Assembly (NCBI RefSeq): GCF_048007035.1
Contig: NZ_CP180355.1
Location: 5,952,001-6,016,000 of the forward strand
Source of the DNA: Imperialibacter sp963977595
GTDB lineage: Bacteria > Bacteroidota > Bacteroidia > Cytophagales > Cyclobacteriaceae
Length of the DNA: 64,000 nt
Reading direction: 5' to 3'
Below the pieces are notes generated by a model. That model worked only from the letters and a program-made list of their open reading frames with translations, made no database searches and was not told where the DNA came from. Shown here in pieces: positions 8,262 to 17,888 of this stretch (positions are counted from its first letter, which is position 1; each line of letters starts with the position of its first letter). Made by a program: the position numbers and the translations under genes.

Positions 8262-9599
8262 TCAGTTTGTGCCGCTGCTGGCTGGCTTCAGAACCTTGTT
8301 GATGGAATTTGTGCCGACAGCCCGGCCTTGTTTCACGCCCTCGTCGCAGGCGTCTCGGTAGTGAATGCCGCCGTAAAGCCTTGAAATGGCCGCTTCGGCC
8401 GCAGCCTCGTAAAACGAATTGAAATCCCTTTCCGGTAATCCGAAATACACCTCAGAGTCGTCTCTAAAAGCGAAATTATCGCCGAGAAGTGTTGTGAGCA
8501 CAACAGAAGAGGCTGCAGACACTACGCTGTGCCCGCTGGTGTATTCAGGAAAGGGAGGTGTTTGAAGAATTGGTCGCCATTCGGAGTCGACGTACTTGTT
8601 GATCATGGTTTCAGGCCTGATCCTGTCACTCCGGTATTTTTCATCCCAACAGCTTATGAAAGCGTCGTGCAGGGTAGTGCCCACCATGGCATGCACAAAA
8701 ATGGTGGAATCGAAGGGAATATCTGCCTTTTCACAAGCGATACCGGTAATACCCATCCAGTGGCCGCCAGGGGAGATCTTCTTTAATCCGATGGCCATGT
8801 GGCCTGAATAGGTCACGGCAAAGGGGTTGCAGTCCCAAAAGCTGGCGATAAGCTTCTGCTCAGGTGTCAGGTTCTTCACAACGTCATACACCTCCATTGT
8901 TTGCTTAAAAAACGAGCTGGCGGTATCGAGGCTGAAAGGAGCAGGGGCTGTTGGTACAAACTGGTCGTACGACTCGAGAAAGAACGGTCTGATGGTTTTC
9001 CATTGCGGCTCGATGGCCGACATGTATTCAGGAGGTGTGGGGTACCACCGACCTTCCTCTTTGCTTGGCGTGTACCTGGTATAGGTGCTCAGCTTATTGT
9101 ACCCGTCGCTTTTGGCATACCGAATGATTTGGTCTGCTATTTCAATGGCGTACTTCTTGTTGGCTTCAACAGAACGAGATGAAAGCTTGTATTGCTCTTT
9201 GAACTGTGTTTCCAGCTGCTCCTGATTGGTTTTTAGCAGGTAGCCCGACGGCATGATCTTTTTCCCCACCTCCAGCATGGCATAGGTGGCGGCAAAGGTC
9301 AGGTCAAAGCCTTTTGCGGAGTAGGTGGCATGAACGCCCGGGTTTACTTTGAAGTTTGGGCCAATTTGAGGAATGTCGCTACCACTGGAGCTAGCTGTGT
9401 AGTAAGCGCCCAGCATTGCATAAGCATAAAACCGGCTGGCAGCAGGTGGGTTAGCCACATCGTGAAGCATCACCTCCGACAGGTGGAAGGCGTTCTCGGC
9501 GAACACTTTGGCCGCTTCCGTATTGCTCAGGCTGGTCTGCGCCGAGCCCGTAAATTGCATAGCGCCCAGCAAAACACCCAGTATAACAGTCTTTCTCAT
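8262..9599 (-). CDS. vanadium-dependent haloperoxidase-like PAP2 protein
   Basis: A 445-residue exported protein of the PAP2/vanadium haloperoxidase superfamily. It has a signal peptide (MRKTVILGVLL to TGSAQ) and the three vanadate/phosphate-binding motifs in order: DEKYRSDRIRPETM (~322-335), EYTSGHS with the catalytic His (~351-358) and RLYGGIHYRDACDEG (~407-421). By family knowledge these enzymes use vanadate and peroxide to oxidise halides, or act as acid phosphatases; the motif spacing favours the haloperoxidase type seen in Bacteroidota. ATG at 9599 is preferred over the GTG at 9602 because it overlaps the stop of the upstream FG-GAP gene (TGATG), which implies translational coupling. 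The substrate is unknown. Confidence 0.88.
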   Translation of the reverse strand: MRKTVILGVLLGAMQFTGSAQTSLSNTEAAKVFAENAFHLSEVMLHDVANPPAASRFYAYAMLGAYYTASSSGSDIPQIGPNFKVNPGVHATYSAKGFDLTFAATYAMLEVGKKIMPSGYLLKTNQEQLETQFKEQYKLSSRSVEANKKYAIEIADQIIRYAKSDGYNKLSTYTRYTPSKEEGRWYPTPPEYMSAIEPQWKTIRPFFLESYDQFVPTAPAPFSLDTASSFFKQTMEVYDVVKNLTPEQKLIASFWDCNPFAVTYSGHMAIGLKKISPGGHWMGITGIACEKADIPFDSTIFVHAMVGTTLHDAFISCWDEKYRSDRIRPETMINKYVDSEWRPILQTPPFPEYTSGHSVVSAASSVVLTTLLGDNFAFRDDSEVYFGLPERDFNSFYEAAAEAAISRLYGGIHYRDACDEGVKQGRAVGTNSINKVLKPASSGTN

Positions 9600-12500
9600 C
9601 ACTTATTCAATTTATACGCTTCGATACCCATATTGTTCACACCCACGAGCAGGAACTGCTCACCAGCCACGTCTATCACGTCGAGTGATTTGGTATCTCC
9701 AGTGAACCTGAAGCCAGATTTTGACTGTGATACATATTTGAAATGTCCCTTGCCGTCACCTTCATACAGTTGGCCAAAATTAGCATCGATAACCCCCATG
9801 CGAATGCGAATAGAGCTTTGGTTACCCGCAACCACCAGGTCCATGTTGCCATCATTATTGTAGTCGACCAGCGTCATTGCATAAACAGGAGCGAACTGTG
9901 CCTCATCTGGTAAGGCGTGAGGAATGAGTTTGCCATCTCTATTTTCCAGGTACATACTGCGCAGTTCAGTGGCCTTCAGCTCTTTGGCATCCTTTAAGTC
10001 AGCTTTTGAGAAGATGGTGCTCAGCCTGGCATCGGCATAGGAAGAGTAGTCGGTGTACTTGCTTCGCATAGCGTAAATCTGATCAAGCAGTTCGTCTCTG
10101 CTGGCAAATGGAACCGACTCGCCTTTAATGTAGTAGTTGAGGATGGGATCCACCGAACCATTGTTGTCAAAGTCCTTGTAAACAAGGGTAATGGGCTCTT
10201 TTTCGCTGGCATGAAGCTGGGTATTTAGCCCGAAGTTCCCAACCACAATATCCAAGTCTCCATCTTTGTCAAAGTCATGTACTACCATTTTGCTCCACAG
10301 GCCTGAAATTGACTTGTCGAAATACTCGCTTGTTGACCGCTCCAGCGACTTTCCCTGCTTATTAATGAACACTTCAATGGCCATGAATTCACCGACTACG
10401 ACAAGGTCATCCCATTTGTCGCCATTCAAATCCACCCAGGAAGCATCGGTGACCATACCAATAGTACCGAGTTCTTTGGCTTTGGCAGCCGTTACGTCCA
10501 CAAACTTGCCGTTTCCTTTGTTCTCAAGGAAAAAGCTTTGAGGCACTTCGGGATACCGGCCAGGAATCACCCTTCCACCCAGCACAAGATCCATGTCACC
10601 ATCTTTGTCAAAATCGGCGTAGGCAATACATGATTTGCTCACGAGCATGTCAGGCAAGGCATCCATCGCTTTGGTGAAATTTCCCTTTCCGTCGTTCAGG
10701 TAAAGCCTGTCTTGTGTGGCTTTATCCTTCTCACTGTAATCATTGTAGCCACCGCTAACAAGGTAGAGGTCGAGGTCACCGTCTTTGTCGGCATCAAAGA
10801 AGCTGGCACCGGCGTCGGTATACTGCAGGTCGGACTGAGTTACCGGAAAGTTGCCTGGCTCGAACGAACCAGTGGCCGATTGAATGAACAGCATGCCGGG
10901 GTTCTCCTGTGCGCCGCCCACGAATATATCTTCCCTGCCATCGCCATTCACATCACCCGTCGTCATAATCGGGCCGCAGTTGGTGAGCATCGTCATCAGG
11001 AGTGGCTGCCGCTTGAAGTCGTTGAAACCATACTCGAGGTGTTCATAATAGACGGGGCATTCTACCCTTGAAAAGTTAGTTGGCTCAAACGATGCTCTGG
11101 CAGAAGCAAACAGGTAAGGCTTTTCACGGCTTGTTTCCTCTATTGTAATAGTTTGATTGGCAGTAATGCCTGAAAGCTTTTGCTCAGCACCACTCAGCCA
11201 TGTCACTTTGATTGAGTCTATTTTGTTCTGTTGCCCAAGTCCGACATGAAGCCTTCCGGTTACCGAAGACTGAAAGCCTCTGGTGGGCATCTGTTCAAAG
11301 TATTGTACCTGTCCGCCTGCATACACATGTACTTTTGCACCGTAGCCCCTTGAGTTTTTTGAACGGCCTTTCAGTGTAATGTCGAGGTAGTTGCGGTCGG
11401 GATGCCGTTGTTGGGTTTGATTTCTATAGATGGAAACGGCATTGTTTTGATTGTTGACGATCAGGTCAATATCTCCATCATTGTCAAGGTCAGCATAAGC
11501 AGCGCCGCTGGAAAAACCCGGATTGGCAAAGCCCCAGTCGTCGCTCATGTCCGTGAACGTCAGATCGCCATTATTCTTGTAGATATAGTTATGAACGGGG
11601 GTGGACGTCATGGTGGAGACCAGGTGAAAGGTGTCGGCAGGCTGTTTTTCTCTGGCCATATCAAAGAAGTAGTCGCCCTTGTATTTCAGGAAGTCACGGT
11701 TGGTGTAGTCACGGAAATAGCCATTACTGATGAACAGGTCTTTCCAGCCGTCGTTGTCGTAATCGGCAAAGAGGGGAGACCAGCTCCAGTCGGTGTTGGA
11801 AATGCCGGAAAACTGCCCAATCTCGCTGTAGGTTCCATCGGTGTTGTTCAGATGGAGCATGTTGCGCATGTTCTGAAAATAGAAGCCGTTGATTACCAGC
11901 AGGGCAAAATGCTCGTAATTTTCCGGCCCGTAAAGCAGCTTTTGTCGCTTATTGTCTTCCGGCAGCATGTCGAGCGTGTAAATGTCGGGCCAGCCGTCGT
12001 TGTTGATATCGCTGATGTCGCAGCCCATGGAGAAGTAGGAGATGTGCTGCATGTAGTTGGTCATCTCATCCGTAAATGTGCCGTCGCCGTTATTGATATA
12101 GAGGTAGTCTGGCTCCACATAGTCGTTCGACACGTAGATATCCTGAAATCCATCCTGGTTCACGTCTGCTATGTTAACGCCTAATCCGAAACCAAGCGGA
12201 TTGCCTTTGATGCCGGCTGCGGCGCTGATGTCGACAAAGCGCCCGTTGTCGTTCCTGTAAAGCTTGTCACCAGCGTAGGGATCACGTGTTTCTTTTGCCT
12301 TGGCAAACTCAAACTCACGGATCACAGTAATGTTGTGATTGAGCAGGTACATGTCCAGGTCACCATCATTGTCGATGTCAAAAAAGGCCGAGTGGGTGCT
12401 GTGCGACGGATCATCCAAGCCGTATTCTGCCGCCTTTTCTGTGAAGGTCAGGTCTTTGTTATTGATGAAGAGTTTATTCCTTCTGGTATCGGGCGCTGTT

Positions 12501-12955
12501 TTACCTGAAAGGCATACATAGATGTCGAGCCATCCATCTCCGTTAATGTCGACCATGTTAGCCCCTGTTTTCCACCCCTCGCTTACGGCGGTGCCTGATG
12601 ACTTCGTGATATCTTTGAAGCTGAAATTGCCCTGGTTGAGGTAGAGCTGATTTTCTACCATATTACCAATGAGGTATACATCGTCCAAGCCATCGTTGTT
12701 GATGTCGCCAATGGCCACACCGCCGCCGTTGTAGAAGTATTCGTATGTGAGCACGTTGGCAGTAGGGCTCTCCGTCAATATGTTCTTGAATGTAATGCCT
12801 GTTTTAGCTGTGGGCATCAGCTCAAAAAGCGGTCCTTTTTGTTGACCAAAGGACAATGTGCTTATGAAAGACAGTGCTATTATTATATTAACAATCAAAT
12901 TATTATTGATCGAAATAGCGCTGAATTGATTCAATATGTATCTACGGGCGTCCAT
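9599..12955 (-). CDS. large exported FG-GAP/VCBS repeat protein with ASPIC/UnbV domain
   Basis: A 1118-residue secreted protein of the CRTAC1-like type. After an N-terminal hydrophobic signal (to ~38, SFGQQ) it has many FG-GAP/VCBS blades with calcium-type motifs such as GDINNDGLDD, DINGDGWLDIY, DIDNDGDLDMY and DADKDGDLDLY, forming beta-propellers in both halves. Between them (~515-590) lies an ASPIC/UnbV domain (SRGYGAKVHVYAGG, PTRGFQSSVTGRLHVGLG). Such proteins are common and numerous in Bacteroidota; they are thought to bind carbohydrate or protein at the cell surface, but the role is unproven. The coupled downstream haloperoxidase-like gene suggests a shared function. The start is uncertain by some 20-30 residues because the signal region begins late. 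Confidence 0.88.
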   Translation of the reverse strand: MDARRYILNQFSAISINNNLIVNIIIALSFISTLSFGQQKGPLFELMPTAKTGITFKNILTESPTANVLTYEYFYNGGGVAIGDINNDGLDDVYLIGNMVENQLYLNQGNFSFKDITKSSGTAVSEGWKTGANMVDINGDGWLDIYVCLSGKTAPDTRRNKLFINNKDLTFTEKAAEYGLDDPSHSTHSAFFDIDNDGDLDMYLLNHNITVIREFEFAKAKETRDPYAGDKLYRNDNGRFVDISAAAGIKGNPLGFGLGVNIADVNQDGFQDIYVSNDYVEPDYLYINNGDGTFTDEMTNYMQHISYFSMGCDISDINNDGWPDIYTLDMLPEDNKRQKLLYGPENYEHFALLVINGFYFQNMRNMLHLNNTDGTYSEIGQFSGISNTDWSWSPLFADYDNDGWKDLFISNGYFRDYTNRDFLKYKGDYFFDMAREKQPADTFHLVSTMTSTPVHNYIYKNNGDLTFTDMSDDWGFANPGFSSGAAYADLDNDGDIDLIVNNQNNAVSIYRNQTQQRHPDRNYLDITLKGRSKNSRGYGAKVHVYAGGQVQYFEQMPTRGFQSSVTGRLHVGLGQQNKIDSIKVTWLSGAEQKLSGITANQTITIEETSREKPYLFASARASFEPTNFSRVECPVYYEHLEYGFNDFKRQPLLMTMLTNCGPIMTTGDVNGDGREDIFVGGAQENPGMLFIQSATGSFEPGNFPVTQSDLQYTDAGASFFDADKDGDLDLYLVSGGYNDYSEKDKATQDRLYLNDGKGNFTKAMDALPDMLVSKSCIAYADFDKDGDMDLVLGGRVIPGRYPEVPQSFFLENKGNGKFVDVTAAKAKELGTIGMVTDASWVDLNGDKWDDLVVVGEFMAIEVFINKQGKSLERSTSEYFDKSISGLWSKMVVHDFDKDGDLDIVVGNFGLNTQLHASEKEPITLVYKDFDNNGSVDPILNYYIKGESVPFASRDELLDQIYAMRSKYTDYSSYADARLSTIFSKADLKDAKELKATELRSMYLENRDGKLIPHALPDEAQFAPVYAMTLVDYNNDGNMDLVVAGNQSSIRIRMGVIDANFGQLYEGDGKGHFKYVSQSKSGFRFTGDTKSLDVIDVAGEQFLLVGVNNMGIEAYKLNK

Positions 12956-13174
12956 CAGGGAAGAAGTAAAAATCCAACATCACAATTCGTAAGGGTTCAA
13001 TTCTCAAATATGGCTGCATTTTATCAAATGCGGGTCAGAGATTTGGATATTTCTTCGATCCAAACCAAACACAAGTTAATGTTTATAAAAAGCATTTGGT
13101 AGTGCTCAAAGTGTTTTTTAAGTAGTGTCTCCGCACCGGAGAGCCGGAGGCATATTTCACTGGTGTTGAAAGAT

Positions 13175-13203
13175 TTGGCTGGGCCTTCCTTTATTTAGCT
13201 TTA
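13175..13203 (+). promoter_or_regulatory. candidate promoter for the FG-GAP lipoprotein gene
   Basis: TTG at 13175-13177 and TAGCTTTA at 13196-13203 are separated by 18 bp, close to the Bacteroidota pattern TTG-N17-23-TAnnTTTG (one mismatch in the last base). It ends 42 bp before the ATG at 13246. Confidence 0.35.
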
Positions 13204-13245
13204 TGTTCGTTTTTCAATACTTTAGCGACCGAAATAGCGATTATT

Positions 13246-14745
13246 ATGAAATTTTTCAATCAACTGTTGCTCTTATTTGTCGTGTGCGCTGGCGTGGCAG
13301 TTACCTCCTGCAAAAAAAAGAAGACGGAAGTTGCCTGGGTGCAGGATTTCTCCATCATTGGCTCTCAGTCGTCGCCAAGGGCCGCTGACCTTAATCTGGA
13401 TGGAGTGTTGGATATTGTGATGGGTGCCGGGAAGAACGAATACCAAAAATCAGAATTTGGTGTGATGGCGCTGGACGGAAAAACCGGTGAGTTGCTTTGG
13501 AGACAAGAAACTACTGACCAGGTGTTTGGTTCGGCGACACTCTACGACGTGAACGGTGACCAGGTGCCGGATGTGTTTATTGGTGGGAGGTCGCCCCATT
13601 TAAGGGCGCTGGACGGAAAAACAGGTGAGGTTATCTGGGCCTATAATCATGAGTTGTACCTGCAGGATTCCTTCCTTCAGTATGCCCGTTTCAATTTTTA
13701 CAATAGTGTGCTGGTGCCTGACCAAAATGGGGACGGACTCAAGGACTTGCTGATTGTGAATGGCGGAAATTCCAAAGTTGAGCCATTTTCCACCAGCAAT
13801 AGATTTCCTGGTGTATTGATGCTGATGGATACCAAAACAGGTGAGATTTTGGCATCGGATACAATGCCTGATGGCAAAGAGTCGTATATGTCGCCTATTG
13901 CTTTTCAGCAGCCGGGCAGTGATGACGTTACGGTACTGTTCGGCACAGGAGGGGAGACGATCTCAGGCAGTCTGTATGCAACTACTCTGGCTGATTTAAA
14001 AAATCACCGGCTATCTGATGCCAAAGTCCTTGCCTCAGAAATTGACCACGGTTTCATTGCACCACCTTCTGTGGCTGACATTACTGGTGACGGCTTTTAT
14101 GACATTGTAGCTATTTCACATGCTAGTAGCATATTTGCCATCGACGGGAAAACTGAAAAGCCTATTTGGACAAAAAAGATTGAAGACTCAGAGTCGAGCA
14201 ATAGCTTTGCTGTGGGCTATTTCACTGACGACAGCGTGCCCGACTTTTTTACCTTCGTGAGCAGGGGTGCCTGGCCGGAAAACACCGGTTCGGTACAAGT
14301 GATGCTTGACGGAAAAACAGGAGAGATCGCCTACATGGCCGAAATGGGCTGCACTGGTTTCTCTTCGCCCGTTGTTTACGATCTAAACGATGATGGGGTA
14401 GACGAGGCAATTATCAGCATCAACGAATTCGATTGTGCAGAAGGCTTTGTGAACAAGAAATCGAGCGAGATACTTACAAAACTGGTGGCCATCAATTTCA
14501 CAGACAAATCAGTCATTCCCATCGACCAGCTCAACGGGTTCAAGAACATTTTCTCAACGCCTTATATCGGAGACATGGACAATGATGGCTACCTCGATAT
14601 TGTTCATTGTCAGTACTTCAATCCCACCTCTGACCTGATGGTTTTTCTTGGCATGAAGATCAAGCGAATATCGACGGGTATCGAAATGGGCAACCCTGTA
14701 AGATGGGGAGCTTATATGGGGTCGAATGGCGATGGGGTGTTTTGA
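13246..14745 (+). CDS. lipoprotein with FG-GAP / PQQ-like beta-propeller
   Basis: A 499-residue lipoprotein: a signal sequence ends in the lipobox AVTSC (Cys ~22) followed by a lysine-rich stretch. The rest is a propeller in which FG-GAP-type DxNxDG loops (DLNLDGVLDIVMG, DVNGDQVPDVFIGG, DMDNDGYLDIVH) alternate with PQQ-propeller-like phrases ALDGKTGELLW and ALDGKTGEVIW. This mix is found in outer-membrane-linked proteins of Bacteroidota that bind ligands rather than catalyse; no active-site residues are recognisable. It is transcribed alone: the next gene starts 275 bp later in a region of different base composition. A start 43 bases upstream in another frame was discounted since only this frame gives a lipobox. 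Confidence 0.85.
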   Translation: MKFFNQLLLLFVVCAGVAVTSCKKKKTEVAWVQDFSIIGSQSSPRAADLNLDGVLDIVMGAGKNEYQKSEFGVMALDGKTGELLWRQETTDQVFGSATLYDVNGDQVPDVFIGGRSPHLRALDGKTGEVIWAYNHELYLQDSFLQYARFNFYNSVLVPDQNGDGLKDLLIVNGGNSKVEPFSTSNRFPGVLMLMDTKTGEILASDTMPDGKESYMSPIAFQQPGSDDVTVLFGTGGETISGSLYATTLADLKNHRLSDAKVLASEIDHGFIAPPSVADITGDGFYDIVAISHASSIFAIDGKTEKPIWTKKIEDSESSNSFAVGYFTDDSVPDFFTFVSRGAWPENTGSVQVMLDGKTGEIAYMAEMGCTGFSSPVVYDLNDDGVDEAIISINEFDCAEGFVNKKSSEILTKLVAINFTDKSVIPIDQLNGFKNIFSTPYIGDMDNDGYLDIVHCQYFNPTSDLMVFLGMKIKRISTGIEMGNPVRWGAYMGSNGDGVF

Positions 14746-14854
14746 GTTTGGCAGGCTGTAATCTGAATTCTAATGAATTCTAAATCCACCCAAATTTTAT
14801 CTGAATTTTTACACTATTCTGATCAGAGGAGTAGAAATAATAAAATGATTTTTC

Positions 14855-14862
14855 TAGGTTTG
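14855..14862 (+). promoter_or_regulatory. candidate -7 element upstream of the MBOAT operon
   Basis: TAGGTTTG, a perfect TAnnTTTG match, 158 bp before the ATG at 15021. No TTG at the expected distance. If used, the mRNA would have a leader of about 150 nt. Confidence 0.3.
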
Positions 14863-14942
14863 AGTATTAAAATTGCTGCCTTTCTGATATAAGAGCTTGT
14901 AGTTTGTTGACCAGATCAGCTACGGAATTTTTTATTGTAAGA

Positions 14943-14961
14943 CTTGGTCATGTCGACCAAG
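14943..14961. promoter_or_regulatory. inverted repeat in the leader of the MBOAT operon
   Basis: CTTGGTC and GACCAAG form a perfect 7-bp inverted repeat around ATGTC, 60 bp before the first ATG of the operon. It could be an operator or an mRNA hairpin; nothing further supports either. Confidence 0.3.
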
Positions 14962-15020
14962 AATTGGTTCCCGGTGATGGGATTCCTTGAATATTATTTT
15001 GTTATTATTTTTTCTGATAC

Positions 15021-17888
15021 ATGAGTGAGCAACTACGGAGCTACAGATGTCCATTTTGTTCTTCCGCACTTTCCCGTTATAGTTTGTCGAGTGATAACGA
15101 CTCTCTAGAAGGCGACTTGATAAAATGCAGTACCTGCCACATCCAGATCCCGGTCGTTAACGGCATCTTCTATTTTACGGAATCAGACAATGATGTCTAC
15201 CTCAATGATGATTCTTGTTTTGATCGTGTTAAAGACGTTATTATTGAAAAAAGGCCTGACTACAGAAACTTCATGCGAGTCAAACAGTGGAGAAAAACAC
15301 TCGACCCTTACTCTGCCTTTCAACCATTTAATGAGTCTTCAAGATCAATATATCCCTTCTTACATCTGATAAGTGCCAACTTAAAGGCTGGCGATGTAAT
15401 CATTGATACTTGGTGCCGTACAGGTTGGAGTTCGCTCTTTTTAGCTGGGCTGTTTCCCAATCAAAAAGTGATATCCATATGGGAAGGAAACAAGGACACA
15501 CTTGGCTATCAGGGGTTTGATTTTTGGCTCGGCAAAACGGTGAGACCTACAAATTTGGAAATAGTTTTTCACGACTTAAACAAGCCTCTCCCGTTTCAGA
15601 GCGATACAGCCAGTTTCATTTACGGTCTAGACACACTTCACAGGTACGACCAGAAAGTTTTAGTACCTGAACTACTCAGGGTTCTTAAAGATGACGGTAT
15701 TCTCATTTTTCCTCATATTCATCTGACCAACTCGGAGCCAGAGCCTTTCTTCGAAAGGGGTGAAAGGCAGCTTCATGGAATGGCTTACGAGTCGTATTTT
15801 AGAAAAGTTCTTGCAGGCAGAGGTCATAAGGCTTTCGTTCTGTCCGAGCCTGAAATGTTTTCCCTGGCTCAACCCACAAGCATTGTCAGTGACCCTGGCA
15901 CCAGAGACTACAATGCAATGATCGCAATATTGCCCGACAAACTTACTGGTAAGAAGCTGAGGCCATTTGACTACAAAAAATACAGCGCCGACGAGCTTCG
16001 AATTCTGGTCAATCCTTTCTTTGTGTATGATCTTTCGAACCAGGCCGTTACTCTTGATCGAGAGCATCTAAATGGAATGGTTGGACACATGATGGATCGG
16101 CACCCCGTTTATATTGAAAAGGTGCAATCGACGCATGGTTTCAAACTAACTGAAGCGCAAGCTAGAATTATATACCTGTCGCAGCATGGTTACTCGGTGA
16201 GTCAACTGATTGAAAAATTTGAATTTGACAGTTCAGAAATATTCGTGGCTATCGACGAGCTTATAGAAAAAGACATATTACAAGTACTTCCAATTTCTGA
16301 GCAGGGAGTGTTGTTGCAGCAATATCATTCGAAGCAGGCTGTCAACACGCTCCATTCTGATCATACGATAGCTCATTTGTTGCCTCGAGCCAGCCTAATG
16401 TACAGTGATCAACCAGTGATAATAAATAGCCAGGATGATAGTAAAATAAGCTTTGAAGAAGCGAATGCGCTTACTGAAGCTATTCAGGCTAGACTGAGGG
16501 CGGCTGGTCTTAAAAAAGGCAGCTTGATATGTATTTCTTCAAAACCCCACTTTGAGGCAATCTTGGTGTATTGGGCCGCCACAGGAATGGGAGTAAAGGT
16601 GAGTATAATTAACTCCAGCCAGCCTCTACATATTAAAGAAGATATACTAAGGGAGGCCCCTCCAAGTATTGTTTTTGCTGACACAGAGTTAAGGCTGCGT
16701 TTAGAAACCCATGTGGTGGTTTTTGATAACGAGGAAATAGATATCCCTTCTTTATTCTCAAACTGGCTGCAAGATGATTTCGAAGTAGCTCACTCAGATA
16801 ATGAGGAGCTGATGCCAGATGATGTGGCTACCATTCTTTATACTTCTGGCAGCACGGCGAAACCCAAAGGGATAGAACTTGTTAATAGCGCCTTATACGA
16901 GAGTGGCAAACTTTTAGCGGAATCATATCATTGGAAATCTTCAGATCGCATTTTAATGTCGGCTGAATTGGATTCTATGAGTGGCCTCCGAAACGTCTGC
17001 ATTGCGCCATTGTTTGCAGGAGTAACCATCGTGATTCCTAAGACTAGCAGCAACAATACTGTTCTAAGCTTAATGGATGAAATCCAAAAGCATGAAGTCA
17101 CTATATTAACAGCAACTCCGGCGTTGATTAGCCAAATCCTGAAAATAGGAATGCGTGCTAAAGCCCAAATTTCTAGTGTATCCAGAATTATATGCACTGG
17201 CGCCAGTCTGCCCCCTACTTTGATTCAAGAATTCCATGACATGTTTGCTATCCCAATTTACAATTACTATGGACTGACTGAAACCACGGGGTTTTGCTTA
17301 GGGGAGCCAATTGATAAGGAGCAGGGAAAGGAAGGCTCAATAGGAATTGAGATAGATGCAATCGCTCAAATAGTGGATGACCACAATGACCTTGTGGTGC
17401 CAGGAGAGACAGGAAACCTTCGAATCTACTCAGACAGGCACATGAAAGGCTATCTGACCAGAGGTGAATCAAACTTAGTTCTTAAAGATGGGTGGCTCTA
17501 TACTGGTGACCTTGCAATGAGAGATCGTGATGGCTACTATTACCTCAAAGGAAGAAAACGAGACATGATAAAGAATGAAAGCGGAGAGATCGTGTATTTC
17601 AAAGAAGTAGAGGAGTGTTTGTCAAAATACGAAGGAATACAGGATGCACTTGTTGGCAGCATGTCAGATAAGGGGCAAGAATATTTGGTGGCTTTTTACA
17701 TGGTCACCGACCAAATAACTCAAAAACCAACGGATCAGGAATTAAAACTACATCTTTCAAATCAGTTGGGGAAAGGTAAAGTTCCAAGGACAATTATTGA
17801 AGTTGAACAGTTTATTTTGAACCAACGGGGAAAAATTGATAAAAAGGAAATGATGGCAACTCTTAATGCTGGACACCATGCAAGTTGA
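15021..17888 (+). CDS. Zn-ribbon/methyltransferase-like domain fused to acyl-adenylating ligase
   Basis: A 955-residue cytoplasmic fusion. Residues ~10-52 form a Trm112-like zinc ribbon (CPFC, then CSTC and IPVVNGIFYF). Residues ~100-260 look like a class-I methyltransferase (LRVLKDDGILIFPHIHL), but motif I reads IDTWCRTGWSS (129-138) where active enzymes have a glycine-rich loop, so SAM binding is doubtful. A short helical linker (~375-425) follows. Residues ~460-950 are an ANL-family adenylating ligase: ILYTSGSTAKPKG (A3, T608-G617), YYGLTETTG (A5), YTGDLAMRD (A7), LKGRKRDMIK (A8) and a C-terminal NQRGKIDKKEM with the A10 lysine. It heads the operon; its end overlaps the next ligase by 23 bases. 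It may activate a carboxylic acid for the carrier domain encoded next; the substrate is unknown. Confidence 0.85.
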   Translation: MSEQLRSYRCPFCSSALSRYSLSSDNDSLEGDLIKCSTCHIQIPVVNGIFYFTESDNDVYLNDDSCFDRVKDVIIEKRPDYRNFMRVKQWRKTLDPYSAFQPFNESSRSIYPFLHLISANLKAGDVIIDTWCRTGWSSLFLAGLFPNQKVISIWEGNKDTLGYQGFDFWLGKTVRPTNLEIVFHDLNKPLPFQSDTASFIYGLDTLHRYDQKVLVPELLRVLKDDGILIFPHIHLTNSEPEPFFERGERQLHGMAYESYFRKVLAGRGHKAFVLSEPEMFSLAQPTSIVSDPGTRDYNAMIAILPDKLTGKKLRPFDYKKYSADELRILVNPFFVYDLSNQAVTLDREHLNGMVGHMMDRHPVYIEKVQSTHGFKLTEAQARIIYLSQHGYSVSQLIEKFEFDSSEIFVAIDELIEKDILQVLPISEQGVLLQQYHSKQAVNTLHSDHTIAHLLPRASLMYSDQPVIINSQDDSKISFEEANALTEAIQARLRAAGLKKGSLICISSKPHFEAILVYWAATGMGVKVSIINSSQPLHIKEDILREAPPSIVFADTELRLRLETHVVVFDNEEIDIPSLFSNWLQDDFEVAHSDNEELMPDDVATILYTSGSTAKPKGIELVNSALYESGKLLAESYHWKSSDRILMSAELDSMSGLRNVCIAPLFAGVTIVIPKTSSNNTVLSLMDEIQKHEVTILTATPALISQILKIGMRAKAQISSVSRIICTGASLPPTLIQEFHDMFAIPIYNYYGLTETTGFCLGEPIDKEQGKEGSIGIEIDAIAQIVDDHNDLVVPGETGNLRIYSDRHMKGYLTRGESNLVLKDGWLYTGDLAMRDRDGYYYLKGRKRDMIKNESGEIVYFKEVEECLSKYEGIQDALVGSMSDKGQEYLVAFYMVTDQITQKPTDQELKLHLSNQLGKGKVPRTIIEVEQFILNQRGKIDKKEMMATLNAGHHAS

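Noticed and set aside
11402..12184. 260-codon open frame on the plus strand inside the FG-GAP/ASPIC gene
   Set aside because: It mirrors the repetitive DxNNDG-type repeats of the minus-strand gene, has no recognisable domain, and the opposite frame has clear protein motifs along its full length.
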